Assembly: GCA_016200125.1 (NCBI GenBank)
Contig: JACQFK010000196.1
Location: forward strand, 1-5,837
Direction: 5' to 3'
Length of the DNA stretch: 5,837 bases
Source: Planctomycetota bacterium
GTDB taxonomy: Bacteria; Planctomycetota; MHYJ01; JACPRB01
This document shows, in pieces, positions 5,593 through 5,837 of the stretch. The stretch's first letter is position 1. Each line of letters starts with the position of its first letter. Position numbers and translations under genes: made by a program. Below the pieces are notes generated by a model, which ran no database searches, was not told the DNA's origin, and saw only the letters and a program-made list of their open reading frames with translations.

Positions 5593-5748
5593 GCGGTACT
5601 TGGCTCCGCGTTCACGGCGCCCACCCTGTGGACTCGCAGGAGGACGCGATCCGGATGGCCTGTGGGGACTTCGACCGGCTCACCCGGCCGAGCATCACCC
5701 CCTTCAGCGCCCTTTGAGGCGCCAGCTTCCCCTCTTCCGCCCGCATTT
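5593..5748. other. Spacer between rpmA promoter and the upstream partial gene
   Basis: No convincing gene is seen here, and in particular no rplU. On the minus strand a 5-bp stem, GCGCC (5718-5722) with GGCGC (5707-5711), follows the upstream stop codon by 26 nt but has no U-run, so it is at best a weak terminator. On the plus strand a short frame from GTG 5628 to TGA 5717 (29 codons) has strongly GC-rich third positions and an in-frame ATG at 5655 behind AGGAGG at 11-nt spacing. It resembles nothing I recognise and could be a remnant or chance. Confidence 0.4.
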
Positions 5749-5837
5749 TCACGGTGCGACGTGGACCCAGTTCACTCCGTCGTAATGCAGAATTGTGATC
5801 GTATCGGACACGGCGAATACATCGCCGGGACCGAAAC
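5749..5837 (-). CDS. C-terminal end of a probable repeat-containing (beta-propeller-like) protein
   Basis: The last 28 codons of a gene entering from beyond the right edge read FGPGDVFAVSDTITILHYDG, then VNWVHVAP and TGA. The pattern DVFAV...ILHYDG..W..V resembles the repeat unit of bacterial secreted or surface proteins built from DVWAVG / ILHYDGTTW-type blades. A protein ending with one such blade would usually be an exported beta-propeller-like protein. Only one repeat is visible, so the family is tentative and the true length and start are unknown. It is on the same strand as rpmA but separated by about 195 bp and a strong promoter. Confidence 0.6.
   Translation of the reverse strand, partial: FGPGDVFAVSDTITILHYDGVNWVHVAP

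Noticed and set aside
5628..5717. Plus-strand short frame (GTG 5628 to TGA 5717) as a gene or gene remnant
   Set aside because: GC-rich third positions and an AGGAGG are suggestive, but the antisense frame has the same bias, the spacing to the ATG is long (11 nt), and no family is recognisable.
5707..5723. Intrinsic terminator after the right-edge partial gene
   Set aside because: The stem is only 5 bp and no U-run follows it.

Overview
This is a GC-rich bacterial window (high G+C third codon positions throughout). A bL27 ribosomal protein gene makes it bacterial rather than archaeal, yet it carries both subunit genes of an archaeal-type DNA topoisomerase VI. Neither the phylum nor the species can be fixed from the sequence. 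A GC-rich uncultured lineage such as Elusimicrobiota or a deltaproteobacterial relative would fit, but that is a guess.

Layout, left to right. Bases 1-652 (minus strand) hold the N-terminal 217 codons of the topoisomerase VI A subunit, cut by the window edge. Bases 633-2702 (minus) hold the B subunit, which overlaps the A gene by 20 bp, so the two form an operon in the order B then A. Bases 2703-2925 are a divergent intergenic region with a near-consensus sigma70-type promoter for the topoisomerase operon, a weaker promoter for the gene on the other side, and an AT-rich pair of ATGCAT palindromes between them. Bases 2926-3543 (plus) encode a small response regulator with its DNA-binding domain in front of the receiver domain. 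It ends 9 bp from the convergent leuA (3553-5082, minus), a full-length 2-isopropylmalate synthase.

Upstream of leuA, at 5142-5201 (minus), is a short reading frame absent from conventional ORF calls. It encodes a 19-residue peptide with five leucines in a seven-codon stretch, and its 3' end runs into a 15-bp hairpin. This has the form of a leucine-sensing leader-peptide attenuator for leuA. Further upstream are rpmA (bL27, 5224-5553, minus), with an almost perfect promoter so close to the ATG that the message should be leaderless or nearly so, a spacer of about 195 bp, and the last 28 codons of a probable repeat-containing surface or secreted protein (5749-5837, minus).

Functionally the window joins three unrelated jobs: DNA topology (topoisomerase VI, possibly with its divergent regulator), leucine biosynthesis under probable leader-peptide control, and a ribosomal protein gene away from its usual neighbours rplU and obgE.
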